DNA of 35,254 nucleotides from Rikenellaceae bacterium (GCA_015059865.1 SUZP01000016.1:1-35254); one strand, 5' to 3'; shown: positions 26,233-33,463, counted from the stretch's first letter. Notes: generated by a model from the letters alone, not told the origin. Translations and numbers: made by a program.

Positions 26233-27072
26233 TTACTTCTTATCGTTAGACACGGGAATATTCTTATCTGCAAATATAGTGTTAATCACATGAGCGAGGC
26301 GATAAGCACCCATTACAGCCGCATCGAACACCACCTCGCGAACAGCCTCCACCTGCTCCTCAGGCATAGTGGCTACATCCGTACCCTTTGGTACTACCTC
26401 GCGAGAGCGTTGAGCCAACTTGACAATATCGCGCCCCCAATCTTCGAGCGAGCCACTCTGTATCTCGGCAGCCTTCTTTTTCGACACTCTATCAACCATA
26501 GCCGCAATCTCCTCGTACTGTAACTTTATACGGCCTTCTCTACCCAACGAATGGTCCCAAAAGCGATGATAACCAAGCTTCTTACCCTTGTCGTAGAGTC
26601 GGTGCGACCTCTGCGATGGGTGTACCGATGCAGGGAAATTGATATGCGATGGACAGTGCATATCGGGCACATAGTGCGCCATATTGATAAGTCGCTGACG
26701 AACAACCGAATCGGGCAGATTTTTATACTTGCCATCGCCCAACTCTGCGAGAGCGTTTACAAGGTGTCCCATAACACCACCTGCAGGGTCGCCACTCTGA
26801 AAATCGAGATTTACACCATCAGGCATTGCCATACCTGCATGGCTTTTATTTACAACTTCGAACCTCTCCAAACGCCAAGCATCCATCCACGATGCGTAGT
26901 GAGAAAGGGTATGTCTGAGATAATAACGGCACTTCTCCTTAGCCTCAGGAGTTAGATGTTGCTCTGCCATATAGGCGATAGAGCCGTGCGCAAAGTTATG
27001 CCACGCCTTTGCACTCTGCACGCTCAAAATAGCCACAAGCATCGTGAGTGCCATAAAAAATTTTCTCTTCAT
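26233..27072 (-). CDS. Secreted S1/P1-family nuclease, type B (intact zinc site), pair 1
   Basis: This is the first gene of the array, 279 residues with a signal ending SAKA and Trp24 as mature residue 1. The zinc ligands are complete: His29, Asp64 (ASWMD), His78, His133, Asp137 and His143 (AHYVPDMHCPSH), and His169 and Asp173 (HRFWD). It starts 53 bp after dtd. I see no TAnnTTTG box in that gap, so the array may be read through from dtd or from an unrecognised promoter. Predicted role: zinc-dependent nuclease acting on single-stranded nucleic acid outside the cytoplasm. Confidence 0.85.
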   Translation of the reverse strand: MKRKFFMALTMLVAILSVQSAKAWHNFAHGSIAYMAEQHLTPEAKEKCRYYLRHTLSHYASWMDAWRLERFEVVNKSHAGMAMPDGVNLDFQSGDPAGGVMGHLVNALAELGDGKYKNLPDSVVRQRLINMAHYVPDMHCPSHINFPASVHPSQRSHRLYDKGKKLGYHRFWDHSLGREGRIKLQYEEIAAMVDRVSKKKAAEIQSGSLEDWGRDIVKLAQRSREVVPKGTDVATMPEEQVEAVREVVFDAAVMGAYRLAHVINTIFADKNIPVSNDKK

Positions 27073-27125
27073 AACTAATATAAATTTGGTAAATACATAT
27101 TCTCCGCAGAGTTTTATTCTTTATC

Positions 27126-27578
27126 TTACTCTCTATTCTTCGAGTCAATACAGATGGTTACGGGTCCATCATTCACCAACGACACCAACATCTCGGCCCC
27201 AAACTCGCCATGCTCAACCTCCTCGCCCAGCACCTCCGAGAGAGTTTTCAAAAACTTCTCGTACATAGGGCGCGACACTGTCTCCTTTGCCGAGCGAATA
27301 TAGGATGGGCGATTACCCTTCTTGATCGAGGCAAAGAGTGTAAATTGGCTAATCACAATCGCGCGACCACCCACCTGCTTGATATCACAATTCATCACGC
27401 CATTCTCGTCATCGAAGATGCGCAAACGCGACACCTTGCCGCACAACCAATCTATATCCTCCTGCGTATCAGCATCTTCGATGCCGAGCAAAATAGCTAA
27501 ACCCTTGTCTATTTTGCCTATTATGTTGCCCTCGACCTCGACACTGCAACGCTTTACCCTTTGTATTACGATACGCAT
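27126..27578 (-). CDS. dtd: D-aminoacyl-tRNA deacylase
   Basis: This 150-residue enzyme hydrolyses D-amino acids, and glycine mischarged on tRNA-Ala, off tRNA to protect translation. The two active-site signatures are present: SQFTLFASIKKGNRPS (77-92) and the C-terminal Gly-cisPro motif NDGPVT. The N-terminus RIVIQRVKRCSVEV is typical. Length matches the family norm of 145-150. It precedes the nuclease array by 53 bp on the same strand; a weak CTCTGCGGAG hairpin lies in between. Confidence 0.96.
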   Translation of the reverse strand: MRIVIQRVKRCSVEVEGNIIGKIDKGLAILLGIEDADTQEDIDWLCGKVSRLRIFDDENGVMNCDIKQVGGRAIVISQFTLFASIKKGNRPSYIRSAKETVSRPMYEKFLKTLSEVLGEEVEHGEFGAEMLVSLVNDGPVTICIDSKNRE

Positions 27579-27712
27579 AAGTCTAAAAAGTTAAAAAATA
27601 AAAAGTAAAAATTTATGTTTTTGCCACTCTTTCAAAATCGTCAATGGTTAGGTTAAATTTGGCTTTTAGCCATTGACCATTAGCCATTAGCTAAATACAA
27701 ATTTCTATTTTA
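27579..27712. repeat. Spacer with AGCCATTGACC/ATTAGCC repeats
   Basis: This non-coding spacer holds an A/T-rich tract (27582-27615) and a repeat block (27659-27693) resembling the GCCAATG repeats at 833-882. GGCTTTTAGCC can form a small hairpin. No promoter consensus is seen on the minus strand. Confidence 0.5.
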
Positions 27713-28411
27713 CTACAAGGTATTGTTGTTATCTGCAAAGAATCGCCATAGATTATCATCTGTCGGCACGGGAGCGACAATCTCCACCAACTCCTTGCGC
27801 ACCGGGTGCATAAACGACAACGAGCGCGAATGGAGCGATATGCCGCCATTCGGATTGGAGCGTTTCGCACCATACTTCAAGTCGCCCTTTATCGGGCAAC
27901 CCATTTTCGAGAGCTGACAACGGATTTGATGATGACGACCTGTCAAAAGTTCCACATCAAGCAGCGTATAGCGGTCGCTACAACCAATCATCTCGTAGTT
28001 CAGGCGCGCCTCCTTAGCCTCAGCACGCGGCTTGTCGTAGGCGTGAGAGCGATTGGTCTTGCCATCACGCAAGATATAGTGGCGCAGGCTACCCTGCTCC
28101 GCAGCAGGTCGAGCCTCGACAATTGCCCAATAGTGTTTTCGGATTTCGCCCTTGCGAATCATCTCATTCAGGCGCACAAGGGCCTTCGAGGTCTTGGCAA
28201 ACAGCACCGCACCGCTTACAGGGCGGTCGATGCGATGCACCACGCCGAGAAAGACATCCCCCGGCTTATGGTCGCGAACCTTCAAGAAGGCTTTGAGATA
28301 GTTTTCGAGCGCATCATCGCTCGTCTTATCGGGTTGCACGAGGTCACCCACCCGCTTATTCACAACAAGCAGGTGGTTATCCTCATAAAGTATATCGTTT
28401 GGGTTAAACAT
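27713..28411 (-). CDS. RluA-family RNA pseudouridine synthase
   Basis: This 232-residue single-domain enzyme isomerises uridine to pseudouridine in structured RNA. The catalytic motif is GVVHRIDRPVSGAVLFAKT with Asp62. The family blocks ILYEDNHLLVVNKR at the start and LLTGRHHQIRCQLSKMGCPI are present. There is no N-terminal S4 domain, unlike RluC or RluD, so the substrate could be a particular rRNA or tRNA site that cannot be named. It lies between cdd and dtd on the same strand. Confidence 0.92.
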   Translation of the reverse strand: MFNPNDILYEDNHLLVVNKRVGDLVQPDKTSDDALENYLKAFLKVRDHKPGDVFLGVVHRIDRPVSGAVLFAKTSKALVRLNEMIRKGEIRKHYWAIVEARPAAEQGSLRHYILRDGKTNRSHAYDKPRAEAKEARLNYEMIGCSDRYTLLDVELLTGRHHQIRCQLSKMGCPIKGDLKYGAKRSNPNGGISLHSRSLSFMHPVRKELVEIVAPVPTDDNLWRFFADNNNTL

Positions 28412-28448
28412 AGTGAGTAGTTAGCAGTGAGTAGTGAGTAATGAGTAG
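28412..28448. repeat. AGTGAGTAG tandem repeat between cdd and the pseudouridine synthase gene
   Basis: Four imperfect copies of AGTGAGTAGT/TAGC fill the spacer and are non-coding. Such microsatellite-like spacers recur in this window. Confidence 0.6.
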
Positions 28449-28904
28449 TTAAAGTTGAAAGGTAAATGGAAGCAATAATTTTGCGCTTTCGACAATTGAA
28501 GCCGAGCCGTTACCACTCATAATAACCCGTATCGGTGAGCCTTGTCGGCGTTCAACATCGAGAATAACCTGACGGCAGCCGCCACAAGGATAGCACTCAC
28601 GCTCCGAAGGGTTCGAGGCTATCGCCAACGCCTCAACGGGGTCATCGGCATAGTTCGCCTCAACATAGTACAATAACGAGCGCTCGGCGCACAAACCCGA
28701 AGGAAAGACCTCGCTCTCGGAGTTTGCGCCATGCAAAACCTTGCCACTACGCAGGCGCACCGCAGCGCCCACCTTGAAACCCGAATACTTGGCGTATGCC
28801 AACTCCGTTGCTCGTTGTGCCTCGGCGATAAGCTCGCGGTCAGCAGCAGGCAAATCATCAATATGCTCAGCTTTGATGTAGTTCAATTTCAGACTCTGTT
28901 CCAT
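28449..28904 (-). CDS. cdd: Cytidine deaminase
   Basis: This 151-residue zinc enzyme deaminates cytidine and deoxycytidine in pyrimidine salvage. The zinc-site motifs are GLCAERSLLYYVEA (Cys72, catalytic Glu74) and YPCGGCRQ (Cys107, Cys110), giving the three-cysteine site of the small tetrameric class. The usual FKVGAAVRL block is at 43-51. An in-frame TTG at 28931 falls inside the predicted promoter, so the ATG at 28904 is preferred. Confidence 0.94.
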   Translation of the reverse strand: MEQSLKLNYIKAEHIDDLPAADRELIAEAQRATELAYAKYSGFKVGAAVRLRSGKVLHGANSESEVFPSGLCAERSLLYYVEANYADDPVEALAIASNPSERECYPCGGCRQVILDVERRQGSPIRVIMSGNGSASIVESAKLLLPFTFQL

Positions 28905-28928
28905 ATCGGTTAGGTTTTGATTGTTTTG

Positions 28929-28936
28929 CAAATATA
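28929..28936 (-). promoter_or_regulatory. -7 box of the cdd promoter
   Basis: The minus strand reads TATATTTG (TAnnTTTG), 24 nt before the cdd ATG. It supports the short start for cdd. Confidence 0.6.
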
Positions 28937-28979
28937 ATCATTTCCCACGCAAAAATCGAACTAAATAGTATAAAAATAC

Positions 28980-28987
28980 TATTTTTG
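28980..28987 (+). promoter_or_regulatory. -7 box of the radical SAM gene promoter
   Basis: TATTTTTG matches TAnnTTTG, 19 nt before the ATG at 29007, so the leader is very short. It forms a divergent pair with the cdd promoter. Confidence 0.55.
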
Positions 28988-29006
28988 CACAAAAATAGAG
29001 CGAAAA

Positions 29007-29942
29007 ATGTACCCTTGGGGAGATGATAGACGATACAACAGTTACGCGGCATACTTCCGCCGACACTTCGGCGAGCGCGTACAGAAAGTTGCGATAAATG
29101 CTGGTTTTTCCTGCCCAAATCGCGATGGAAAAGTGGGCTTTGGGGGTTGCACTTTTTGCAACAACGAGGCCTTCACACCCTCCTACTGTCAGCCCTCAAA
29201 AAGCATCACGCAACAGATTGAAGAGGGCATCGAATTTCACCGCCGCCGCTATCGCACAGCATCGCGTTATCTCGCTTATTTTCAATCGTTTTCAAACACA
29301 TACGCACCACTCGAAGTATTGCGCAAACGCTACCTCGAAGCACTCTCGCACCCTGAGGTTGTGGGGGTAGTTGTAGGCACTCGCCCCGACTGCGTAAACG
29401 AGGAGATTTTGGACTTCTTTGCCGAGTTGGCAAAGGAGTATTATGTAACGATTGAGTACGGCATCGAATCGACCTATGACGACACCCTCCGCGCCATCAA
29501 TCGCGGACACGATTTCGAGTGCGCACGCCGAGCCGTAGAGATGACTGCCGAGCGAGGAATTGCGGTGGGTGCACACTTTGTTTTGGGATTACCTGGCGAA
29601 ACAGACGAGATGATTTTGGAACAGGTGGAACGCATTAACGCTCTGCCACTTACAACGATAAAATTTCATCAGTTGCAGGTCTTCAAAGGCACTGCAATGG
29701 AGCGCGAATATGATGAGTACCCTGAGCATTTTCGCTTTTGGGAGTTGGAGGAGTATCTCGACCTTTTTGTGGAGATTTTGCGCCGTCTGCGCCCCGATAT
29801 TGTGGTCGAGCGATTTGCCAGCGAAGCACCTCCGCGCTATCACTATGGGCGCAATTGGGGCTTGGTGCGCAACGAAACCTTGTGGAATATGCTCGAAAAA
29901 CGCCTCACCGAGCGCAACGCTTGGCAAGGCGAACTAATGTAA
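29007..29942 (+). CDS. YhcC-type radical SAM protein (TIGR01212 family)
   Basis: This 311-residue protein belongs to the YhcC/Elp3-related radical SAM group, whose reaction is not established as far as I know. The 4Fe-4S cluster motif is the family variant C-x11-C-x2-C: Cys36, Cys48 and Cys51 in NAGFSCPNRDGKVGFGGCTF. Other family blocks are YFQSFSNTYAPLEVLRKRY, VVGTRPDCVN, YGIESTYDDTLRAINRGHD and GAHFVLGLPGET. The C-terminus is complete. Its last 42 bp and the following 64 bp are copied at 33322-33426 on the far side of the BspA-like cassette. Confidence 0.93.
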   Translation: MYPWGDDRRYNSYAAYFRRHFGERVQKVAINAGFSCPNRDGKVGFGGCTFCNNEAFTPSYCQPSKSITQQIEEGIEFHRRRYRTASRYLAYFQSFSNTYAPLEVLRKRYLEALSHPEVVGVVVGTRPDCVNEEILDFFAELAKEYYVTIEYGIESTYDDTLRAINRGHDFECARRAVEMTAERGIAVGAHFVLGLPGETDEMILEQVERINALPLTTIKFHQLQVFKGTAMEREYDEYPEHFRFWELEEYLDLFVEILRRLRPDIVVERFASEAPPRYHYGRNWGLVRNETLWNMLEKRLTERNAWQGELM

Positions 29943-30006
29943 AACTTTTAGTCAAAAGTTTTCAAATTGACAATTGACGAATTGACAATTGACGAATTAA
30001 AGGTAT
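29901..30006 (+). repeat. Flanking direct repeat, left copy (3' end of radical SAM gene plus downstream)
   Basis: About 105 bp nearly identical to 33322-33426. It contains the last codons of the radical SAM gene, its terminator hairpin and a tandem GACAATTGACGAATT repeat. Differences are a few substitutions and rearranged 15-mer units. Confidence 0.9.
29941..29962 (+). terminator. Hairpin terminator after the radical SAM gene
   Basis: A perfect 9-bp stem, AAAACTTTT/AAAAGTTTT, encloses AGTC. It overlaps the stop codon. The same hairpin recurs in the right repeat copy at 33362-33383. Confidence 0.6.
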
Positions 30007-30018
30007 GTTATTTTATAT

Positions 30019-30061
30019 ATTCCTCCCCTAAGCTAGGGGAGGTGCCCAACGGGCGGTGGGG
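30019..30061. repeat. Dispersed CCTCCCCTAAG...GGGCGGTGGGG element
   Basis: A short palindrome (CTCCCCTA/TAGGGGAG) is followed by GTGCCCAACGGGCGGTGGGG. I recognise this text as an interspersed repeat of intergenic regions in many gut Bacteroidales genomes. Non-coding. Confidence 0.55.
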
Positions 30062-30073
30062 TATAATATTCTA

Positions 30074-30100
30074 TTTTCTACAACACTAAACTATATAATT
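30074..30100. repeat. 27-bp repeat, copy 1
   Basis: Identical to 35052-35078. Both copies directly follow a different dispersed intergenic element (30019-30061 here, 34953-35050 there). Confidence 0.85.
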
Positions 30101-30127
30101 CCGCTATTTTATGCTCCCTCAAAAACA

Positions 30128-30155
30128 ACCCTCCGCAGAGTTTTCTGCGGAGGGT
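30128..30155 (-). terminator. Terminator of the BspA-like operon
   Basis: A perfect 12-bp GC-rich stem (ACCCTCCGCAGA and its complement) is followed on the minus strand by TGTTTTTG. It lies 20 bp after the stop of the BspA-like gene. Confidence 0.85.
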
Positions 30156-30174
30156 GAACGTTTATGATTAAAAG

Positions 30175-32799
30175 TTAAAAATTATAAGGATATATATAAT
30201 CTTCGTATTTATACCAATTCCATTCTCTGGCTTGACCATTAGCCCAATTAACCATTCCGGTGTAAGTACTATATGAACTTCGTGGAACATATATAGTCAA
30301 ACCTGAATTAAAAGGTATTGCACTTTCATTTCCATCTACGGTAATTTCTACCCATATCGCTGGTGGAGATGATGGCATACAATATATTGTTTTCAAGTTG
30401 CGACACCCATAGAATACTTTATAAGAAATATATGTTACTCCACTTCCTATGGTTGCCACCTGCAATGATGTACAGCCGTCAAATGTGCTACCATTGATTT
30501 TGGAAACCTTATTTGGAATCACCACACTTGTCAGCGAGGTGCAATCTCGGAATGCAGAATATCCAATCGAAGTTACACTATTTGGGATTACAACATTTCT
30601 TAGTGAGCTGCAACCGAAGAATACATTATCTTTAATTGATGTAACCTTATTAGGAATTGACACGCTTATTAGCGAAGTGCAATTAGAAAATGTGCCTTCT
30701 CCAATCGAAGTGATGTTATCAGGAAGTGAAACACTTGTCAGTGAGGTGCATTTTTGGAACGCATAATTTCCAATCGAAGTTACGCTATTAGGAATTGTAA
30801 TACTTGCCAGCGAGGTGCAATCGTAGAATGTATATTTTCCAATCGAAATAACACCGTTGCCAATTGTAACACTTGTCAGTGAGGTACATTTTTGGAACGC
30901 ATAATTTCCAATCGAAGTTACACTATTAGGAATTGTCATACTTGCCAGCGAGGTGCAATTTTGGAATGCTTGATTCCCAATCGAAGTAACGCTATCGGGC
31001 ATTGTAATACTTGTCAGCGAGGTGCAATTAGAGAATGTGGCGCTTGCAATCGAAGTAACGCTATCGGGCATTGTAATACTTGCCAGCGAGGTGCAATTAT
31101 AGAATGCGTTAGATCCAATCGCAGAAACGCTATCGGGAATTCTCATGCTTTTTAGCGAAGCACAATTTGAGAAGGCATAACCTCCAATTGAAGACAGTTC
31201 ACCGTCAAATATCATTCTACCCTTGCCATTTTCATATGTGTTTGACAGAAGTGTAACACTAAAATTCTCAGTATTCGGAGTAATAATATTACCATCGGTG
31301 GTTGTATAGGTTATCTCGTTTGGTGCAAGTGGCTCATTGCCCACAATCCAACTCTTGTACTCTTCACGCCAATTGCAACTACAATAGTCCACAAATGCCT
31401 CATCGGGAACATAAATTTTTGGGTTCTTAGTGCTGTCGGGATTTATGTAGAATGCAGATTCGCTCAATGTTGGAGGTGTAGTCGATAAAAATTCCACACG
31501 AGACAACGCTTCGCAACCATAGAATACATTTGCTCCAACGGAAGTTACTTTTTTGCCAAAAGTAATATCAGTTAACCCTATGCACGACATAAATACACAA
31601 TCTTCAACGGTTGTTACACTATCCGGAATGGTTATGCTTGCAAGTTTATCGCAGTACTCAAATAATCCTTCGGGCAAAGTTGTAACGCCATTAGGAATAT
31701 TTACGCTTGTAAGATTATAGCAATTGTCAAAGGCGTACCAATCAAATTCGGTTACGCTATCAGGAATAACAATGCTCGTAAGTGTATCGTTATATGCAAA
31801 TGGACTGCCAAAATAGGTTACAGGAGCATCGAAAACAACCACGCCACTACCGGTTGCCGCATCAAATTTGTTAGCGATAATATTTGCGCCAAAATCCTCC
31901 TTATCGCAGGATAACTCAATTTTTCCGGTTGCGGTATAGTAGATTTTCCAGGTCTCAGGAACCTCCGGAATCACCTCCTCCACTTCGACAGCTGACATCG
32001 GTGTAATTTTATTGCGAGAGATTACAATGTTTCTCTCTGTCGAAAACTCTGCTGCTGATGTCGTTATGGTAAAGCCTTTTGTAAAGGTGGTTGGAGGTAA
32101 AGCGATAATAAAAGACTTGGCATTTTGTGCGTCAAGAGCCACTCCGCTTCCAATATTCAACACAATCTCGTTTGTTGCCGCTGAAAGCATAGTGGTTTTT
32201 GGCTCGGCATCGCCTTTATAGGATACTATTCCTGCGCCGGCAATACGCTCATTATTGTTTCCACGCAATCTTATCTCGCTAATCGTAGCAGAGCCTTTTA
32301 GTTGTATCTCCAAAAAGCCACACACGTTCTTGAATGCAAAATTATCATTAGCACCCATACCAACAAGGATATTTGCACCTTTACCATAGCTATTCGGATG
32401 TTGGGAATCGTAGGTTTGCTCGGCAGGAAATGTTATATTAAACACTCCTTCGGCTGTCATTTTATACGACTCGGAGTATGGGTATATAGCATACGAATTG
32501 TTGAGCGTCTTACCATCGTCTGGCATTGATATTTGCAAAAATGTGCCATTTTTGGTATCTGCTCCATCAATTAGCAGATATTCCGATATCGCAGTAGTTT
32601 TGTCAAATACTCCTATTTCATCATCTTGTGCCCACTTGTGATTATAAACATCATTATCCTGTTCAAAGTAAATTCGCGAATCATCAGTGGTTGTCGCACG
32701 TACAACTTTTTCTTGAACTTTCACCTTGACATCTTCTGTCATATCTTGACTACAACCAGCCAAGATAATAGCTAATATAGCAAATATATATCTTTTCAT
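30175..32799 (-). CDS. BspA-like leucine-rich-repeat surface lipoprotein with fimbrillin-like N-terminal domain
   Basis: This 874-residue protein has a lipoprotein signal (lipobox LAGC, Cys15), so it should be anchored at the outer membrane. Residues about 30-275 resemble fimbrillin/Mfa-like domains (WAQDDEIGVFD, YAIYPYS, FAFKNVCGFLEIQLKG). Two BspA/TpLRR arrays of 23-residue units (consensus xAFxxCTSLTSVTIPNSVTSI) follow: five units, then an intervening segment, then twelve units. Each array is preceded by a similar YTTTxGxI...FD lead-in and closed by a PSSPP or STTPP-type cap with YVP. BspA-type proteins mediate adhesion to host proteins or other bacteria; the ligand here is unknown. It follows the 40-residue peptide gene by 24 bp and shares its promoter and leader. 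Confidence 0.9.
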   Translation of the reverse strand: MKRYIFAILAIILAGCSQDMTEDVKVKVQEKVVRATTTDDSRIYFEQDNDVYNHKWAQDDEIGVFDKTTAISEYLLIDGADTKNGTFLQISMPDDGKTLNNSYAIYPYSESYKMTAEGVFNITFPAEQTYDSQHPNSYGKGANILVGMGANDNFAFKNVCGFLEIQLKGSATISEIRLRGNNNERIAGAGIVSYKGDAEPKTTMLSAATNEIVLNIGSGVALDAQNAKSFIIALPPTTFTKGFTITTSAAEFSTERNIVISRNKITPMSAVEVEEVIPEVPETWKIYYTATGKIELSCDKEDFGANIIANKFDAATGSGVVVFDAPVTYFGSPFAYNDTLTSIVIPDSVTEFDWYAFDNCYNLTSVNIPNGVTTLPEGLFEYCDKLASITIPDSVTTVEDCVFMSCIGLTDITFGKKVTSVGANVFYGCEALSRVEFLSTTPPTLSESAFYINPDSTKNPKIYVPDEAFVDYCSCNWREEYKSWIVGNEPLAPNEITYTTTDGNIITPNTENFSVTLLSNTYENGKGRMIFDGELSSIGGYAFSNCASLKSMRIPDSVSAIGSNAFYNCTSLASITMPDSVTSIASATFSNCTSLTSITMPDSVTSIGNQAFQNCTSLASMTIPNSVTSIGNYAFQKCTSLTSVTIGNGVISIGKYTFYDCTSLASITIPNSVTSIGNYAFQKCTSLTSVSLPDNITSIGEGTFSNCTSLISVSIPNKVTSIKDNVFFGCSSLRNVVIPNSVTSIGYSAFRDCTSLTSVVIPNKVSKINGSTFDGCTSLQVATIGSGVTYISYKVFYGCRNLKTIYCMPSSPPAIWVEITVDGNESAIPFNSGLTIYVPRSSYSTYTGMVNWANGQAREWNWYKYEDYIYPYNF

Positions 32800-32823
32800 A
32801 ACTTTGTTTTTTTTGATTAATGT

Positions 32824-32946
32824 TTACCAGCCTTGTTCTTCTTCCCGAAAAGTACTTTCAATTGAGTTTTGATAGCCGCATTCTGCAGATACCATTACCA
32901 AATAAACATCTGGTCTTAAATAGATTGGTTTAGATTTCTTGCCCAT
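32824..32946 (-). CDS. 40-residue peptide upstream of the BspA-like gene
   Basis: ATG at 32946 to TAA at 32824, MGKKSKPIYLRPDVYLVMVS and then 20 more residues ending EEEQGW. It has no signal peptide. The pattern 'K..Y..P.v..v.v..e.G' with an acidic, Trp-ending tail matches the small, poorly described proteins I know from just upstream of fimbrillin or BspA-type lipoproteins in Bacteroidales. It lies 24 bp before the lipoprotein start and is probably co-transcribed. It could be a real small protein or a leader peptide controlling the next gene. Confidence 0.65.
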   Translation of the reverse strand: MGKKSKPIYLRPDVYLVMVSAECGYQNSIESTFREEEQGW

Positions 32947-33260
32947 TTCTAACTATTCTTTTTTTGCCCACCAACCCCGAATGTGCGGTTAATATAAAAA
33001 AGAAAGTGTGGAGTTGATTTCCCGTTTACTAAATAGAGGCTCTGACAAAACCCAGCAAGAATAAACGATGCAATATCCCCACACTTGAATAGTATGGGTA
33101 TATACACAAAGTGTGCATAGCCACATAACTATACAAGAAATGAGTGCTGTTCGTTTGCCCTCTTACCTTGAAAACTGTCAGATTTTCTATTTAGGACTGC
33201 GAAAACACTTTCTATGTCTGCCGTTGGGCTGATTTTCAGCCGTTCAGCACCGCAAAATTA
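32947..33260 (-). promoter_or_regulatory. Long structured 5' leader of the peptide/BspA operon
   Basis: Between the promoter at 33253-33283 and the peptide ATG lies about 300 nt of RNA leader. It holds the conserved element (33178-33221), an ACAC-TTT-GTGT hairpin near 33100-33112, and an 8-bp perfect stem AAGTGTGG/CCACACTT (33079-33086 with 33004-33011) closing a 67-nt loop. On the minus strand the last stem is followed by TTCTTTTTTAT, so it looks like an intrinsic terminator. No ORF of note is present. Confidence 0.6.
33178..33221 (-). promoter_or_regulatory. Conserved 5'-leader element, copy 2
   Basis: Counterpart of 603-651. Both share the exact 16-nt GCGAAAACACTTTCTA core and the CAGA/TCTG closing pair, and both start within about 35-50 nt downstream of a TAnnTTTG promoter that drives a surface-lipoprotein gene. 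Confidence 0.6.
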
Positions 33261-33283
33261 GAAAACTTTTCGCAAACAAGCAA
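33253..33283 (-). promoter_or_regulatory. Promoter of the peptide/BspA operon
   Basis: The minus strand has a TTG at 33281-33283 and TAATTTTG (TAnnTTTG) at 33253-33260, with a 20-nt spacer. Confidence 0.65.
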
Positions 33284-33321
33284 CACTCAATGAGGATATT
33301 GCACCGGGAAAATAAAAAAAG

Positions 33322-33426
33322 CGCCTCACCGAGCGCAATGCTTGGCAAGGCGAACTAACGGAAAACTTTTAGTCAAAAGTTTTCAAATTGACAATTGATA
33401 ATTGACGAATTGACAATTAAAGGTAT
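33322..33426 (+). pseudogene. Flanking direct repeat, right copy: fragment of the radical SAM gene 3' end
   Basis: This copies the last 14 codons or so of the radical SAM gene (RLTERN...QGEL), its stop region, hairpin and 15-mer repeats. There is no start or upstream coding sequence, so it is a remnant. With the left copy at 29901-30006 it brackets the BspA-like cassette. Confidence 0.85.
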
Positions 33427-33463
33427 CCTTAAAAACAGACACCTTTTTGTTGTTATAATGAGG

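Noticed and set aside
30892..31155. 87-codon plus-strand frame with internal repeats
   Set aside because: It is the antisense reflection of the leucine-rich-repeat coding units.
30500..31200. Regular ~69-bp DNA repeats that might suggest CRISPR
   Set aside because: The period equals 23 codons of the BspA leucine-rich repeat in an open frame, with no distinct spacers and no cas genes.
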